A stretch of 34,896 nt of DNA from Clostridia bacterium (lineage in GTDB: Bacteria; Bacillota; Clostridia; Christensenellales; Borkfalkiaceae): the NCBI GenBank assembly GCA_017621155.1, contig JAGATP010000024.1, forward strand, positions 1-34,896. The letters are read 5' to 3'. A program made the translations under genes and the position numbers. Shown piece by piece: positions 22,977 to 31,964 of the stretch; position 1 is the stretch's first letter; every line of letters starts with the position of its first letter. The notes below the pieces were generated by a model that saw nothing but the letters and a program-made list of their open reading frames with translations, ran no database searches and was not told where the DNA came from.

Positions 22977-23780
22977 TTACTTTTTATGTTCTACGGAGAG
23001 ATCTTTCCAATAATATTCCTCGAGCGCGCCGCGAAGCATATCGTAATCGGCATACCTTGTCACCTTGCCCGCCTTGACGATGGAGATGATTCCCGTCTCT
23101 TCGGAAACGATGAGCGCCGTGACGTTGGAGACCTCGGTGATGCCGATGCCCGCGCGGTGACGCGTCCCGAGCTCTTTGGGGTAACTTAAGTTCTGCGTCA
23201 AGGGCAAAAAGCATCCCGCGGCGACGATTTTGTGACCGCTCAAAATGACTGCGCCGTCATGCAAGGGCGCCTTGGGGAAGAAAATCGCCTCCAGAAGCTG
23301 AGAAGAAATATCGGCGTTGAGCTTGACGCCGCTGTCGAGCACCTGCTTGGGCAAGTTGTCGTTGGAAAGGACGACGAGCGCGCCCACGTCGCTCTTGGAC
23401 ATATTTTGCAGCGCCTTAATGACGGCGGAGATACACTCCTCCACCTCGGGCTTTTTTTCGCCTCTGACCGGCTCGACGATTTTCAACTTGGTATTTTTCA
23501 GAAAGAGCCTTCTCACCTCCGTCGGGAAGAGAAGGAGAGAGAACACGGAGAAAATGAGCTCCCCGATGACGTACACCGCGCCCAGGTATTTGTTCTCCGT
23601 GTAGAGCCAAACGATCGCCACGACGACTCCGCTGACGATAGAGAGCACGAGATAGAGCGCGACGTATTTTCCCGCTTGATTTTTCCCGGCGACCACGCTG
23701 ACGAAAATCAGCATGAAGGCGACCAAAACGACAGCCAGATAGTCTGTCAATTGAAGAGATTCCAAATGAAATTCGGGCAT
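22977..23780 (-). CDS. cdaA: Diadenylate cyclase CdaA
   Basis: 267 residues from ATG 23780, set by GGAGG 8 bases before it; earlier in-frame ATGs overlap the putative promoter. It makes c-di-AMP from two ATP at the membrane. Three TM segments (about 13-32, 38-60, 65-86) precede the DAC domain with LHDGAVI (D175-G-A177) and GTRHRAGIG (R207-H-R209), both needed for catalysis. The family usually has RHRAA where this has RHRAG. The Bacillus-type neighbours cdaR and glmM are absent here; instead it sits between holA and lysC. Confidence 0.94.
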   Translation of the reverse strand: MPEFHLESLQLTDYLAVVLVAFMLIFVSVVAGKNQAGKYVALYLVLSIVSGVVVAIVWLYTENKYLGAVYVIGELIFSVFSLLLFPTEVRRLFLKNTKLKIVEPVRGEKKPEVEECISAVIKALQNMSKSDVGALVVLSNDNLPKQVLDSGVKLNADISSQLLEAIFFPKAPLHDGAVILSGHKIVAAGCFLPLTQNLSYPKELGTRHRAGIGITEVSNVTALIVSEETGIISIVKAGKVTRYADYDMLRGALEEYYWKDLSVEHKK

Positions 23781-23788
23781 AGCTGTGT

Positions 23789-23793
23789 CCTCC
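23789..23793 (-). promoter_or_regulatory. Ribosome binding site that fixes the cdaA start
   Basis: GGAGG on the minus strand with an 8-base spacer to the ATG at 23780, shortening the open frame by 16 codons. Confidence 0.85.
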
Positions 23794-23808
23794 GATAATA
23801 CAATTCTC

Positions 23809-23837
23809 ATTATATCTTTTTTTTGCAAAAAAGGAAA
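23809..23837 (-). promoter_or_regulatory. Possible internal promoter before cdaA
   Basis: TATAAT (23814-23809) is a perfect -10, 28 bases before the ATG. The -35 at 17-base spacing is TTTCCT, a weak match. It would let cdaA and lysC be expressed apart from the helicase operon. Confidence 0.4.
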
Positions 23838-23843
23838 GCAATT

Positions 23844-24836
23844 TTACATACTTTCAAAGAAAATTTGCGAAAGAACCTTCTGCATCGCCCCCTGCGGCGT
23901 GTAGTTCCCCGTCTTGATTCCCGTCACCGCCTCGTAAATTCCCCGATAGTAGGCGGCAAGCTGCTCCATCGAAAATTTTGCCGCCTGTTCGCGATTCTTT
24001 TTGACGGCGTATTCCTTCATACCGAGCGCCTTTGCGACGGAGGCGTCCGTCCCCTTGCTGACGCTTACCTCGTAGAGCGTCTTATAGTAGGCGCAAAGGG
24101 TTGAGAGAAGCGCCATTTCGTCGTAGCCCTTGACCATGAGGTCGTTCACGATCGTCATAAACCGATTGTAATCCTTGACGGCGATCGCCTTGGACATCTC
24201 GTAGAGCTTGAAGTCGGCGTCGGCGTAGACGAGCTCTTCCACCGTATTTTGCGTAATCGTTCCGCCCGCCCCGACGTAGGCGATGAGCTTTTCCGTCTCC
24301 TTGGAAATTCTCGCCATATCGGACACACAGTATCTTAGGAGCAATTGAGAGGTCGCCGTATCGATCGCAACGCCCGCCCGCTTACAGGTGAGGTAAATCC
24401 ATTTGGCAATCGTCAGCTCGTCCGATTTGGAGCAGTCCACGAGGCGTACGCCCTCCTTTTTCTTCCAATCCACAGAGCCCGCCTTTTTCCCGACCGTGCG
24501 GTTGACGATGAGAAGGAGGGTGCTCTCCACGGGCGAAGCAAAGAGCTTGGAAAGGTACGCCTCAAATTCCTTTTCGGTGGGCAAAAAATCCGTCACCTTG
24601 ACAAATCTCTTCTCGCTCAAAAAGGGAAGCGCATAGAGCGCATCGACAAGGGCGGTAAGCTTACTGCCCTTGAGGGAAGCGCCCTCAAAGGCGGTAAAAT
24701 TTAGAGACGGCTCGGTAAGATACCGCCTTTTAATCATCTCTTCCGCGCGATCGGAAAAGAACAAGTCCTCCCCTTCCAGGAGATAGCAAAAGGGAGCGGG
24801 GTTTTTCAAATCTTCTTTGAGTTCGGTAAATTTCAT
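23844..24836 (-). CDS. holA: DNA polymerase III delta subunit
   Basis: 330 residues. Delta opens the beta clamp as part of the clamp loader. The N-terminal AAA+-like domain has no Walker motif, as usual for delta. Family features seen are FCYLLEGEDLFFSDRAEEMI, LNFTAFEGA, LPFLSEKRFVKV, and the C-terminal helical part with YADADFKLYEMSKAI and the terminal GNYTPQGAMQKVL. The ATG at 24836 overlaps the TGA of the comEC-like gene as ATGA. comEC followed by holA is a common order in Firmicutes and supports both calls. The frame continues upstream only through another gene's coding region. Confidence 0.92.
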   Translation of the reverse strand: MKFTELKEDLKNPAPFCYLLEGEDLFFSDRAEEMIKRRYLTEPSLNFTAFEGASLKGSKLTALVDALYALPFLSEKRFVKVTDFLPTEKEFEAYLSKLFASPVESTLLLIVNRTVGKKAGSVDWKKKEGVRLVDCSKSDELTIAKWIYLTCKRAGVAIDTATSQLLLRYCVSDMARISKETEKLIAYVGAGGTITQNTVEELVYADADFKLYEMSKAIAVKDYNRFMTIVNDLMVKGYDEMALLSTLCAYYKTLYEVSVSKGTDASVAKALGMKEYAVKKNREQAAKFSMEQLAAYYRGIYEAVTGIKTGNYTPQGAMQKVLSQIFFESM

Positions 24837-26281
24837 ATCGTACTTCCGTAAAGAGTTTTTATCACGAGCAGGGCGACGGTCGCCGCCATGAGAAGAAGGC
24901 TTCCGACGATGCGCACGGGGCGTTTGAGCCGAAAGAGATCGGAGGCAAAAAGAAGCGCCGCGTAGTAGAGAAAGGCAATATTTCCGAAGGCAAAGCCCTC
25001 GATGAGAAAGGGAGAAAGATCGGCGACGGTAATTCCCCACAAAAAGAGCCTGACCAAACCCTCGGCAGGGACGAGAAAGACGGGCGAGAGATAGGAGAGC
25101 GGAATGCCGACGAGGAGAAACGCCATCAAGGGCGCCAAAAAGGGAATGAGGACGAGGTTGAAGAGGATGGACGCGCCCGAAACGTAGCCGAACGTGTCCA
25201 TGAGTACGGGAAAAGTCGCAAGCTGTGCAGAGAAAATACCCGCAACCGAGGAAGAGAGCTGCTTGGAAAGGGTGGGAACGGCGGTAAATTTGGAAAAAAG
25301 CGCAATGCCCGCACACGCCAAAAAGGAGAGCCGAAAGCCGACTAAAAAAGCTTCTTCCGGTCGAATGAAGAGGACGACGAGCGCGGCAAGTCCGAGGGCG
25401 TTCAGAAGGTCGTACTTTCTTCCCACCGAGCGGGAGAGTCCGGACACAGCGCACATGCAAAAGGCGCGAAGCGCAGAGGAAGTAAATCCGCACATGCCCG
25501 TATAAAAGAAGAGAAAGGGCAAAACGATGAAAATCCGTCTCCTCTTGAGAACGGGAAACAGCCCCGCGATTGCCATGAGTCCGCCGTACAGAATGCCGAT
25601 ATGTAATCCGGACACGGCAAAGATGTGGGCGATTCCGCCGTAGCGCACCGCCGAAAGGGTCTCGTCGCCGACAAAAGAAGTCGAGCCCGTCAAAAGGGCG
25701 TAGGAGAGTGCGGCAGGCTCTTTCTCCATGCAGGAAAAGAGCGCGGTATAGATCGCCCGCTTGGCAAGGAGGAAGGGAGACAAACTCCTTCCCGTTATTT
25801 CCGCCCGATTCGCAAACAGGGTGTACTTGAGATTGTCGGCAAGGTCGGAATAAAAGAAACTGTGCTCCTTCTCTTCGAGCACGGCGACGCAGGAAATTTC
25901 ATCCCCTACCGTCGGCAGCTCTCCTTGAGAGAGGTACAAAACGGCGTTTCCGTCCGCCCTCTCCCCATTCAGGCGCAAAGATGTCAGGCGAAAGCCTCCT
26001 TTCTCCGTCTCCTCGACGACGCCGACAACCTCGTACTCTCCCTCGGAAAAGGCACACGCGGAAAAGGCATTCGCTTTGAGGGAGAGATGCGCATAACTGC
26101 ATGCGAAAAAGAGCAGGCAGAGCGCAAGGACGAGAGGCTTGCGCTCCGTCAACGCACAAGCCGCAAAGAGGGCGAGCGCGAAGAGAAAGAGCCACACCTC
26201 TTTCCCATCGGCAAAGAGTGCGCCAAGGAGAGCGGCGATTCCGAACAGGAGCAGATTTCTTTCGTTGACGAAGCGTTTCAT
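24833..26281 (-). CDS. comEC: ComEC/Rec2-type DNA uptake channel, without metallo-beta-lactamase domain
   Basis: 482 residues from ATG 26281. ComEC forms the inner-membrane channel for single-stranded DNA in transformation. An N-terminal hydrophobic part and OB-fold region (about 20-170; YEVVGVVEETEKGGF) is followed by the competence domain with the hallmark HIFAVSGLHIG and eight or more TM segments to the end. Full-length proteins run to about 700-800 residues with a C-terminal metallo-beta-lactamase domain; here translation stops right after the membrane part and overlaps holA, so that domain is absent rather than cut by a visible frameshift. The start is one base after the helicase stop. 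Confidence 0.88.
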   Translation of the reverse strand: MKRFVNERNLLLFGIAALLGALFADGKEVWLFLFALALFAACALTERKPLVLALCLLFFACSYAHLSLKANAFSACAFSEGEYEVVGVVEETEKGGFRLTSLRLNGERADGNAVLYLSQGELPTVGDEISCVAVLEEKEHSFFYSDLADNLKYTLFANRAEITGRSLSPFLLAKRAIYTALFSCMEKEPAALSYALLTGSTSFVGDETLSAVRYGGIAHIFAVSGLHIGILYGGLMAIAGLFPVLKRRRIFIVLPFLFFYTGMCGFTSSALRAFCMCAVSGLSRSVGRKYDLLNALGLAALVVLFIRPEEAFLVGFRLSFLACAGIALFSKFTAVPTLSKQLSSSVAGIFSAQLATFPVLMDTFGYVSGASILFNLVLIPFLAPLMAFLLVGIPLSYLSPVFLVPAEGLVRLFLWGITVADLSPFLIEGFAFGNIAFLYYAALLFASDLFRLKRPVRIVGSLLLMAATVALLVIKTLYGSTI

Positions 26282-26282
26282 A

Positions 26283-29200
26283 TCAAGCGAGCATGACCCT
26301 CCCCGCAACCGATTGCAGAAAATAATTGCGCGCCACGCCCTCTTTCAGGCAGCTTTCGAGGAAGGCGACGTTTTTCTTGTGCGAAGGGAGATGAAATTCT
26401 TCCAGGAGAATGCGGAAGAGCTCCTCTTTTTGGAGGGCGATGCGGTTTTCCAGCACGGTCGTCATGAGGGCGAACACGTCGTAAGGGGTGACGATGGGTG
26501 TCCCCTGCTCCGTCACGCGGTACTTGTTCGGATGCACTGCCCTGTCGTTGCCGTAAAAATAGACGTCGTCGAGCAGTTTTTCCCGCTTGAAATTGCTCTC
26601 CGCAAGGAGTTTTTTGAGCTTTTTCTCCGCCTTGGAGGATTGCACGGCATAGGCGTTCATCACGCGATGGACAAGTTCCCCTTCCGAGACGGGCTCTTCC
26701 TTTGCAATGACCTTTTTCATGACGAGGAGAAGCTCCTTGTCGTTTTCGGCGTTGACGATAAACTCTTCGCTCTGCGAGGGGAAGGAAAATTCAGCCACCT
26801 TGTACGATTGCCGCATTTTGAGGACGTTAAGCCGCCTGTTTCCCGCACCCGTGAGCTTATCGAGAAGCTCGCGCAGCCGCCTGATCTCCTTTTGCGGGTT
26901 GGAATAGTAAGAGGCGGCGTACACCCGCGTGACGTTCCAATCGGAAAGGCGAAGCGCCTGCGGCTCCAACACCTCGGCATCGTAGACGGAGCCCCTTCCG
27001 TCGCCCAGAATGGCGAGGATAAACCTGTCGGGATTTTTGGGGTCGATGACGGCGACGTCGATTTGAAAGGAAGATGCGCCGACGTCGTAGCGGCATTCAT
27101 AGCCGTAAGCGGCGAGGTCTGCCGCGATGAATTTTCCGAGGCTCTGCGTCTTTTCCCCGCTCCCCACGGGCATGGTGAGCTTGCCCCGCCCTGCAAATTC
27201 GAGAAAGCCCTTCAAGCCCGCAACGCCTTTGGAGGTCGTCTTGGACAAATCGATCATGGCGGAAGTCATCGAGGCGAAGATCACCATTTCCTCCCGCGCA
27301 CGGGAGACGGCGACGTTGAGCCTTCGCCAGCCGCCCGTCTGATTGAGCGGGCCGAAGTTTAAGGAAATTTTTCCCGTGCGGTCGGGGCCGTAGCAGACGG
27401 AGAAGAGAATGACATCCCGCTCGTCTCCCTGTACGTTTTCGAGGTTTTTGACGAAAATCGGCTCTTCCCTGTCGTATGCCGCCGTCTCCAGCTTGAGCCG
27501 CACGATCTCCTTCGTCAAAAGGCGCTCGATGTAATCCTTTTGCACCGAAGAAAAGGTGACGACGCCGATGCTGTGCGAAGAAAGAGAGGGATCGGAAAGC
27601 CTTCGGACAACCTCGGCAACGAGGGCGTTTGCCTCCTCTTTGTTGCGCTTGGTAAAGCCCCTGTCGTAAACGCCGTTCTCGACAAAGACGAGGCGCACCT
27701 TGCTCTCCATGCCGTCGGGAGAGGGGAAGGTAGAGAGCCTTCCCTGATAATACGTCGCGTTCGAAAAGGCGATGAGGCTCTCGTGGCGGGAACGGTAATG
27801 CCAGGTAAGGTAGCGTTCGGGCATTCCGATGGCGAGGGCGTCGTCGAGGACGGATTCGAGGTCTTCGTTTTCGAGGTTGTCCTCGTCCACGTATCCCGAC
27901 GAGAAGAAGGAAGTGGGCGGGAGCTGATTGGGGTCTCCCACGACGATCGCGCTCTTTGCCCGCGCGAGCGAGCCGATCGCCTCCGCGGTGGGAAGCTGAG
28001 ACGCTTCGTCGAAGATGACGAGGTCAAACTCCCGCTCGGGCGGCAAAAACGCAGCTACGGTGGTCGGGCTCATGAGCATACACGGAACCGTCCTCTTTAG
28101 AAGAAGGGGAAATTCGGTAAATATTTTCTTGACAGAGCCCCCTCTGCTTCCCGCAAAGCGCTTGAAGTTCATGAGCTCCAGACTCACCGGTCCTTCTTCC
28201 TCCTGATCGGGAACGCGGGCGATGAGCTCGGCGCGGAGAAATGCTCTGCCCTTCTTCATGCAAGTATCGCACAGCGCCTTCAGCTCCTCCGCCTTCTCTT
28301 CAAGGGACGCCCCGGAAAAGGCGGAAAGCACGCTGTCTCCCGTAAAGAAGGTATCGAGGAAATTGCGGTAAACGTGTTTTTCAAAGCAGGAGACGATGTT
28401 GGAAGGATCGACCTTGCCGCTCTCCATGTCATCGACCATAAACCCAAGCCCCGCCTCTTTGAGGGTATAGGCGGTCTTTTTGTACTTGCACCAGCTGCCG
28501 AGCTTGTCGATTCCATTCAACAGCGCGTTTGCCTTGTCGCTGAAATAGCGGAACAAATCGTCCGAGCGAACCCCCTTTTCGTCTAAGGCAATCGTCTCGG
28601 AAAAGGTCTTTAAGGCGTCTGCAAAGCCGTCTACGGCGTGAATGAGTCCGAAGAGGACGGACTTCGTCGAGCCGCCTACCGTGCGGTGACACATGCTGTT
28701 GAAGGTGTCGGCGTTATAATCGAGGAAGCAATCCTCGCAGAGGGCGTGAAGGTCTTTAAGGTCGGAAAGGTAGTCCTCCCTTGCCTTAAAGTCGATCAAA
28801 CCGTCTCGTTTCAAAAAGGGCTGCGCCAAGGGACTTTCTTGAAGCTTCCTACACGCCGCATTCATCTCCGTCGCAAGGCGCAGAGAAGAAAGCCTTTCTT
28901 CCTTGGAAAGCCTTCCCCTCGCCACCCATTCCAGCCTGCGAAGGGCGGTGCGGACGGACTTTTGCGAGAGGCACTCCTCCCCGTCGAGCGGGGGAAGCGC
29001 GCCAACCTCCACCCATCGCTTAAAGCGCGCGAAGTAGGCGGGAGACAGCTCGTCCAGCCTCTTGTTGGCGTGGAAAAATTCCCGAAACGACTCCTCGTCC
29101 TCCCGATAAAATACATCGTATCTTCCGCTCAAAAGGCGCTCTGCGATCTCCTTGAGCTTTTGCAATTTGCAGGTCGTAATCACGCTGACCGTCTGGCGAT

Positions 29201-31775
29201 ACTGCGCGGTAAAGAGGGACAGATACCCTTTCAGGTGTGCAATCTCGGAGAGAATACACTTGGAAGCGCAATACACCCCGTCGCGAATCTCCGAGGAATA
29301 CTCCGTCAGATTGACGTTTTCGAAGGGAGAAGTCCCCACCCCGCCGCACTCCTCCGCGGCAAAGGAAGCGGAGAGAAGGAGCTCCTCGAATCGATCGATT
29401 TTTTCCTTGGTGAGGCTGTCGTAGAAGGCGCTGTCGATTCCAATGAGGTCGGGCGCGCCCTTGTTGGAAAGGTATTTTACAATCCCTTCATAGACGGAAA
29501 CGCCGATGCGGCGAATTTTGTGCACGGAATCGTACACCCGCTTGATGTCGTTTTCCGTCTTATTGAGCCTGTCCCCTTCGACTTGAAAATCGACCTCCTT
29601 CCCCTGCAAGGAGAGCACGTCCTCGATCTTTTTGACGATGTCCCCCTTCTCTGCGCGGGAAGAATGCAGTTCCAGGCAAAAGTCGCCCACGCCGATGGAT
29701 TCGAGCCGACGCTTGACGACGGAGAGCGCCGCCTCCTTTTCGGCGACGAACAAGACCCGCTTCCGATCGTGCAGAGCGTTGGCGATCATATTCGTGATGG
29801 TCTGGCTCTTGCCCGTTCCGGGAGGCCCGTGCAGGACGAAGGAAGCCCCCGTCTTGGAGAGTGCCACCGCTTCGAACTGAGAGGAGTCCATGGGAAGGGG
29901 TGTCAACACCTCGTAGGGCTTATACGCCTCCCGCTCCTTTGTCTCGAATTTCTCCGTCTCAAAAGCCGAGCCCGAAAAGAGCGCCCGAACGACGGGCGTT
30001 TCCTTGAAGAGATCGATGTGCTTTCTGACGTCGTTCCAAAGGAAGTACCGCGTAAAGGAAAACACGGAAAGAAAAACACTCTCCTCGACCGTCCAACCCT
30101 TCATGCGGGAGATTTCCGAGCGCACCATGGCGAGGATTTCCCGAATGCGGAGCGCCTCGATGCTCTGATCGAGCCCCCGAACGTCGATGTCGTATTCCTG
30201 TTTGAGGTATTCGAGCAGAGTGGTATTCATTCCCGGCTCGTCCTTGATTTCAAGGGTAAAGTAATCGCTCCCCTTCGTCTTTTTGATGCGAACGGGCAAG
30301 AGGAGAAGAGGCGCGCTGAAAGCCCGATTTTGGGACGTGTAGTGCAAGAATCCGAGGGCGAGATAGATGAGGTTTCCCCCGCTCTCCTCGTCCGCCTCCT
30401 TCCCCTTTCGGATGATGCGGGGAACGACTTCGGAAAGCTCCTCTTCGGAATATTCGCTCCGCAAATTCCCCTCGGCGAGCTCCGCCTCGATGAGAGACTT
30501 TGCAAGGCTCTTCTCCCGCAGAATGCGCCTTCCTTCCTCGTTCGAGGGATAGAGCCGAAGGCTTCCCTTTTCGGCGCAGGCGACGTAAAATTCATCGAGG
30601 GAAGAGACTGCCACGGGCACGGCGTTCTTCTTGGGGGAGAAATTCAGAAGCGGATTTTTAAAGGACAGATCGAGCAGTCTCCTTTCCCACTGCTTGTTTT
30701 TGGGGAGCTTTTTGTCGAGGGAGAGCTTAAAATCGGCGATCTCCTCGGGCGCGGTTTCGGGAGAAAGCTCCTTTGCGTCCAAGAGCTCATACCCCTCTTC
30801 CGCACGATTGCGAACGGGGAGGGGGCGATAGCCACCCAGCCTTCCCCTACGAATGTCGAGGCAGTATTCATACGAGCCCTTTTTGAGCGCGTCTCTTAGG
30901 CGTTCGCCCGCACGGGAAAAGCTGCCCTCTCCGCCGAACAAATCCATAGCGCGCACAAAGGAGAGGTTATGAATGCCGTCGGAGGTGTAGTTCTCGATGA
31001 CGGATAAGTCGTCGAGGACGGCGGAATAAAAGCAGCCCTCATAGAGCCATGCGCCGACGGCGATCTCCTTGCCGAGAAGGAGAACGGGGAAGAGCCCCGC
31101 GCTCTCGAGGCAAGCGGAAAATAAGAGGGCAAGGTCGAGCTCGGAGCGTTTTATCCCCTCGTTTTGCAGAGAGACGGGAGACGAAAAATCCGCCTCGACT
31201 CTCTGATAATTTCTCTTTTTGAAGGCGGAATAAATGGCGGCGAACTGCTTTAACGCCGTGTTTTTGTCCCGCTCGTAGCCGTTCAGCTCTTCCGAAAGCC
31301 CCCACTGCTTGAGCTGCGCCTTGGCGTCCGATAAAATCGCCCGCCCTTCGTTCGTTCCGGGACGAACGAAGCCGCACAGGAACTCCGCCTCGGAGGAGAG
31401 CCCGCCGTAGGTATCGAAGGGAAGCACGGTCAAACTCTGCTTTGCGGAGAGAATGACCTCGCCCTTTTTTTCGACCGTCACCGTGACGACGCATTCCGAA
31501 AGGGAGGTAAGCTTCGCAAGGTAAGCGGGGTTCAAAAGTCCTTCCGACGAGACTTCCACCTCGCTCTCATAGGGAACGGTGACTTCCCTGCCGTTGGAGA
31601 TAAACAGCCCGTTTTCGTCTAAAAAGCGAACGGTGACATCGATGGGTTCGGGCGAGGAAGAGGCTAAAACGACGCGCCGAAAGGGCGGAACGCGATACGC
31701 ATAATCCGCATAGGAGACGAAGGGCTTTGCTTCCAAAGTCAAGGAAAGATTTTCTTTGAGGGACTTTTTCTTCAT
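26283..31775 (-). CDS. Giant DUF4011-type superfamily 1 helicase with nuclease-like and DUF3320 C-terminus
   Basis: 1830 residues from ATG 31775. Domains in order: beta-rich Ig-like (1-118), transglutaminase-like (about 172-250), DUF4011 (about 360-560; ERRLLDLSFKNPLLNF), SF1 helicase (about 635-1510), a PD-(D/E)xK-like domain (about 1545-1635) and DUF3320 (about 1690-1745). Helicase motifs are intact: GPPGTGKS (650-657), DLVIFDEASQ (from 1251), GDPNQLPP (1280-1287), WHYRSRHESL, LNVAVSRAREE. The flanking domains seem inactive: RSELDL replaces the usual Cys-containing GTCLDL, GKEIAV replaces GHAF, and AILGDG (1588-1593) replaces AIECDG. ATG 31784 lies inside the -10 box, so ATG 31775 is preferred. 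Likely acts on nucleic acid in repair or defence; the exact role is unknown. Confidence 0.85.
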   Translation of the reverse strand: MKKKSLKENLSLTLEAKPFVSYADYAYRVPPFRRVVLASSSPEPIDVTVRFLDENGLFISNGREVTVPYESEVEVSSEGLLNPAYLAKLTSLSECVVTVTVEKKGEVILSAKQSLTVLPFDTYGGLSSEAEFLCGFVRPGTNEGRAILSDAKAQLKQWGLSEELNGYERDKNTALKQFAAIYSAFKKRNYQRVEADFSSPVSLQNEGIKRSELDLALLFSACLESAGLFPVLLLGKEIAVGAWLYEGCFYSAVLDDLSVIENYTSDGIHNLSFVRAMDLFGGEGSFSRAGERLRDALKKGSYEYCLDIRRGRLGGYRPLPVRNRAEEGYELLDAKELSPETAPEEIADFKLSLDKKLPKNKQWERRLLDLSFKNPLLNFSPKKNAVPVAVSSLDEFYVACAEKGSLRLYPSNEEGRRILREKSLAKSLIEAELAEGNLRSEYSEEELSEVVPRIIRKGKEADEESGGNLIYLALGFLHYTSQNRAFSAPLLLLPVRIKKTKGSDYFTLEIKDEPGMNTTLLEYLKQEYDIDVRGLDQSIEALRIREILAMVRSEISRMKGWTVEESVFLSVFSFTRYFLWNDVRKHIDLFKETPVVRALFSGSAFETEKFETKEREAYKPYEVLTPLPMDSSQFEAVALSKTGASFVLHGPPGTGKSQTITNMIANALHDRKRVLFVAEKEAALSVVKRRLESIGVGDFCLELHSSRAEKGDIVKKIEDVLSLQGKEVDFQVEGDRLNKTENDIKRVYDSVHKIRRIGVSVYEGIVKYLSNKGAPDLIGIDSAFYDSLTKEKIDRFEELLLSASFAAEECGGVGTSPFENVNLTEYSSEIRDGVYCASKCILSEIAHLKGYLSLFTAQYRQTVSVITTCKLQKLKEIAERLLSGRYDVFYREDEESFREFFHANKRLDELSPAYFARFKRWVEVGALPPLDGEECLSQKSVRTALRRLEWVARGRLSKEERLSSLRLATEMNAACRKLQESPLAQPFLKRDGLIDFKAREDYLSDLKDLHALCEDCFLDYNADTFNSMCHRTVGGSTKSVLFGLIHAVDGFADALKTFSETIALDEKGVRSDDLFRYFSDKANALLNGIDKLGSWCKYKKTAYTLKEAGLGFMVDDMESGKVDPSNIVSCFEKHVYRNFLDTFFTGDSVLSAFSGASLEEKAEELKALCDTCMKKGRAFLRAELIARVPDQEEEGPVSLELMNFKRFAGSRGGSVKKIFTEFPLLLKRTVPCMLMSPTTVAAFLPPEREFDLVIFDEASQLPTAEAIGSLARAKSAIVVGDPNQLPPTSFFSSGYVDEDNLENEDLESVLDDALAIGMPERYLTWHYRSRHESLIAFSNATYYQGRLSTFPSPDGMESKVRLVFVENGVYDRGFTKRNKEEANALVAEVVRRLSDPSLSSHSIGVVTFSSVQKDYIERLLTKEIVRLKLETAAYDREEPIFVKNLENVQGDERDVILFSVCYGPDRTGKISLNFGPLNQTGGWRRLNVAVSRAREEMVIFASMTSAMIDLSKTTSKGVAGLKGFLEFAGRGKLTMPVGSGEKTQSLGKFIAADLAAYGYECRYDVGASSFQIDVAVIDPKNPDRFILAILGDGRGSVYDAEVLEPQALRLSDWNVTRVYAASYYSNPQKEIRRLRELLDKLTGAGNRRLNVLKMRQSYKVAEFSFPSQSEEFIVNAENDKELLLVMKKVIAKEEPVSEGELVHRVMNAYAVQSSKAEKKLKKLLAESNFKREKLLDDVYFYGNDRAVHPNKYRVTEQGTPIVTPYDVFALMTTVLENRIALQKEELFRILLEEFHLPSHKKNVAFLESCLKEGVARNYFLQSVAGRVMLA

Positions 31776-31782
31776 ACTTTTC

Positions 31783-31811
31783 ATTATACAATAATTCCGT
31801 CAATTTTTCAA
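31783..31811 (-). promoter_or_regulatory. SigA promoter of the helicase operon, leaderless start
   Basis: TTGAAA (31811-31806), a 17-base spacer and TATAAT (31788-31783) on the minus strand. The ATG at 31775 is 7 bases past the -10, where transcription should begin, and no Shine-Dalgarno is present. Confidence 0.75.
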
Positions 31812-31888
31812 TGGTTTTGGGGAATAAGTAGAATGATTGCCAATTTTTTTCTGTTTTATACCTGCACTCGGTTTGGCAATCCGAGCGC

Positions 31889-31924
31889 AAAAAATCCCCG
31901 AAAGCAAACAATTGCTTCCGGGGA
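31889..31924 (-). terminator. Terminator of the second GH3 gene
   Basis: TCCCCG/CGGGGA (31895-31900 / 31919-31924) and inner AAGCAA/TTGCTT form a hairpin followed on the minus strand by six T's (31894-31889). It lies 40 bases past the stop. A weaker CTCGG/CCGAG hairpin (31867-31885) follows. Confidence 0.85.
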
Positions 31925-31964
31925 GAGAAGAATCGGGCGCAAAAGAGCGCGACCACATTCCGTT

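Noticed and set aside
24837..25493. Long N-terminal extension of the holA frame
   Set aside because: It lies in another frame of comEC; the ATGA overlap and the start MKFTELKEDL fit the family.
28638..30899. 753-codon open frame on the plus strand
   Set aside because: It runs antisense to the helicase gene, whose motifs are unmistakable. No family resemblance was seen; the frame is a by-product of codon bias.
26283..31775. Helicase as part of a named multi-gene defence system
   Set aside because: The neighbours are comEC, holA, cdaA and lysC, all housekeeping or competence genes; no methylase, active nuclease or toxin partner adjoins it.
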